Shown here in pieces: positions 5,425 to 5,879 of a DNA stretch of 5,879 nucleotides; the first letter of the stretch is position 1; each line of letters opens with the position of its first letter. The translations under genes were made by a program, and so were the position numbers. Source of the DNA: an uncultured Planctomycetota bacterium (lineage in GTDB: Bacteria; Planctomycetota; Phycisphaerae; Sedimentisphaerales; Anaerobacaceae). The notes under the pieces were generated by a model. That model was not told the DNA's origin, did no database searches, and worked only from the letters and a program-made list of their open reading frames with translations. Where the stretch lies: assembly GCA_903927855.1 (NCBI GenBank), contig CAIYOL010000379.1:1-5879 (forward strand), read 5' to 3'.

Positions 5425-5879
5425 ATGTCCATAAAGAAAAACCAGTTAAGCTGCCGGCTTGTATTTGCTATTTCCATAATAATGATATCAGCCATAACGC
5501 CGGCTTCGCCAAAGGCAGAAAGCCCCGATGATACTGCAACCATGCAGCAGGCAAAGTCCAAAACCGATGCTAATGATGCCCCGAAGGCCGGCCCAAAAAC
5601 AAGTCTAAAAGACATCATCAAGGCGGCAAAAACGTGGGGGCCTGCTTACACCGATTGGTTTGGCAAAGAGGCGCCGGACTTCACATTGACCGATATCAAA
5701 GGCAAACAGCACAAACTAAGCGATGAGCGAGGCAAAAACGTTTTAATTACTTTTTGGGCGACATGGTGCGGCCCCTGCAGAGCAGAAGTCCCGCATCTAA
5801 TAGCCCTGCGAAACATCATCGGCGAAGACAAGCTGGCAATGCTGGCGATATCTTATAGAAGTACATATCCCCCGGAGAC
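5425..5879 (+). CDS. TlpA/ResA-like exported thiol-disulfide oxidoreductase, cut by the right edge
   Basis: The frame starts at ATG 5425 and runs open to the window end (151 codons seen). A basic start (MSIKK) and hydrophobic stretch (11-24), then TPASPKAES, make a signal peptide or membrane anchor. A hydrophilic Lys/Ala/Asp-rich linker follows (about 28-70). The thioredoxin-like domain starts near GKEAPDFTLTDIKGK (80-94), typical of the AhpC/TSA-TlpA-ResA group. The NVLITFWATWCGPCRAEVPHL stretch (105-125) carries the WCGPC redox centre, with cysteines 115 and 118. Such proteins reduce disulfides outside the cytoplasm, for instance in cytochrome c maturation. The substrate here cannot be told. 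AGGA (5411-5414) lies 10 nt before the ATG. Its own candidate promoters and the 104-nt gap suggest a unit separate from pnt. The peroxide-reducing alternative is less likely given the CxxC centre. Confidence 0.88.
   Translation, partial: MSIKKNQLSCRLVFAISIIMISAITPASPKAESPDDTATMQQAKSKTDANDAPKAGPKTSLKDIIKAAKTWGPAYTDWFGKEAPDFTLTDIKGKQHKLSDERGKNVLITFWATWCGPCRAEVPHLIALRNIIGEDKLAMLAISYRSTYPPE

Noticed and set aside
4685..5621. Minus-strand open frames of 204 and 145 codons over the end of pntB and the start of the tlpA-like gene
   Set aside because: Both run antisense to strongly supported coding sequence, have no motifs, and one spans a promoter-like gap.

Overview
The window reads as ordinary bacterial chromosome of moderate GC, densely coding, with no mobile element, CRISPR array or RNA gene visible. 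It holds four complete or near-complete energy-coupling genes around one divergent promoter region, plus the start of a thioredoxin-like gene. The taxon is not certain. The divergent type of membrane pyrophosphatase, the three-subunit transhydrogenase and the TlpA/ResA-like protein would fit a Planctomycetes (Phycisphaerae-like), Bacteroidetes/Chlorobi or related anaerobic lineage. I lean weakly to Planctomycetes, from general resemblance only.

Layout. Bases 1-2110, minus strand: a membrane-integral, ion-pumping pyrophosphatase (hppA) whose C-terminal end lies beyond the left edge. Bases 2111-2356: a 246-base divergent intergenic region with a candidate promoter on each strand, a 9-bp perfect inverted repeat between them, and a small hairpin at the predicted hppA transcript start. 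Bases 2357-5320, plus strand: the three-gene proton-translocating transhydrogenase operon, pntAA (NAD(H)-binding domain I), pntAB (short membrane subunit) and pntB (membrane subunit plus NADP(H)-binding domain III). The spacing is 22 nt and then a 4-nt overlap. Bases 5321-5424: a 104-base gap with tandem candidate promoters and no visible terminator. Bases 5425-5879, plus strand: the 5' part of a gene for an exported TlpA/ResA-type thiol-disulfide protein with a WCGPC active site, cut by the right edge.

How the genes may work together. The pyrophosphatase turns PPi made by biosynthesis into an ion gradient. The transhydrogenase spends proton-motive force to drive NADH + NADP+ to NAD+ + NADPH. 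Side by side and divergently transcribed, they could recycle biosynthetic PPi energy into NADPH. If the pyrophosphatase belongs to the divergent H+-pumping, K+-independent group, as its lysine 555 suggests, both would use the same ion. This coupling is inferred from gene order and family function. The thioredoxin-like gene has its own likely promoters and need not be part of the system. I see no clearly new multi-gene system. The points most worth a second look are the pyrophosphatase subtype, the structured divergent promoter region and the signal-like N-terminus of PntAB.
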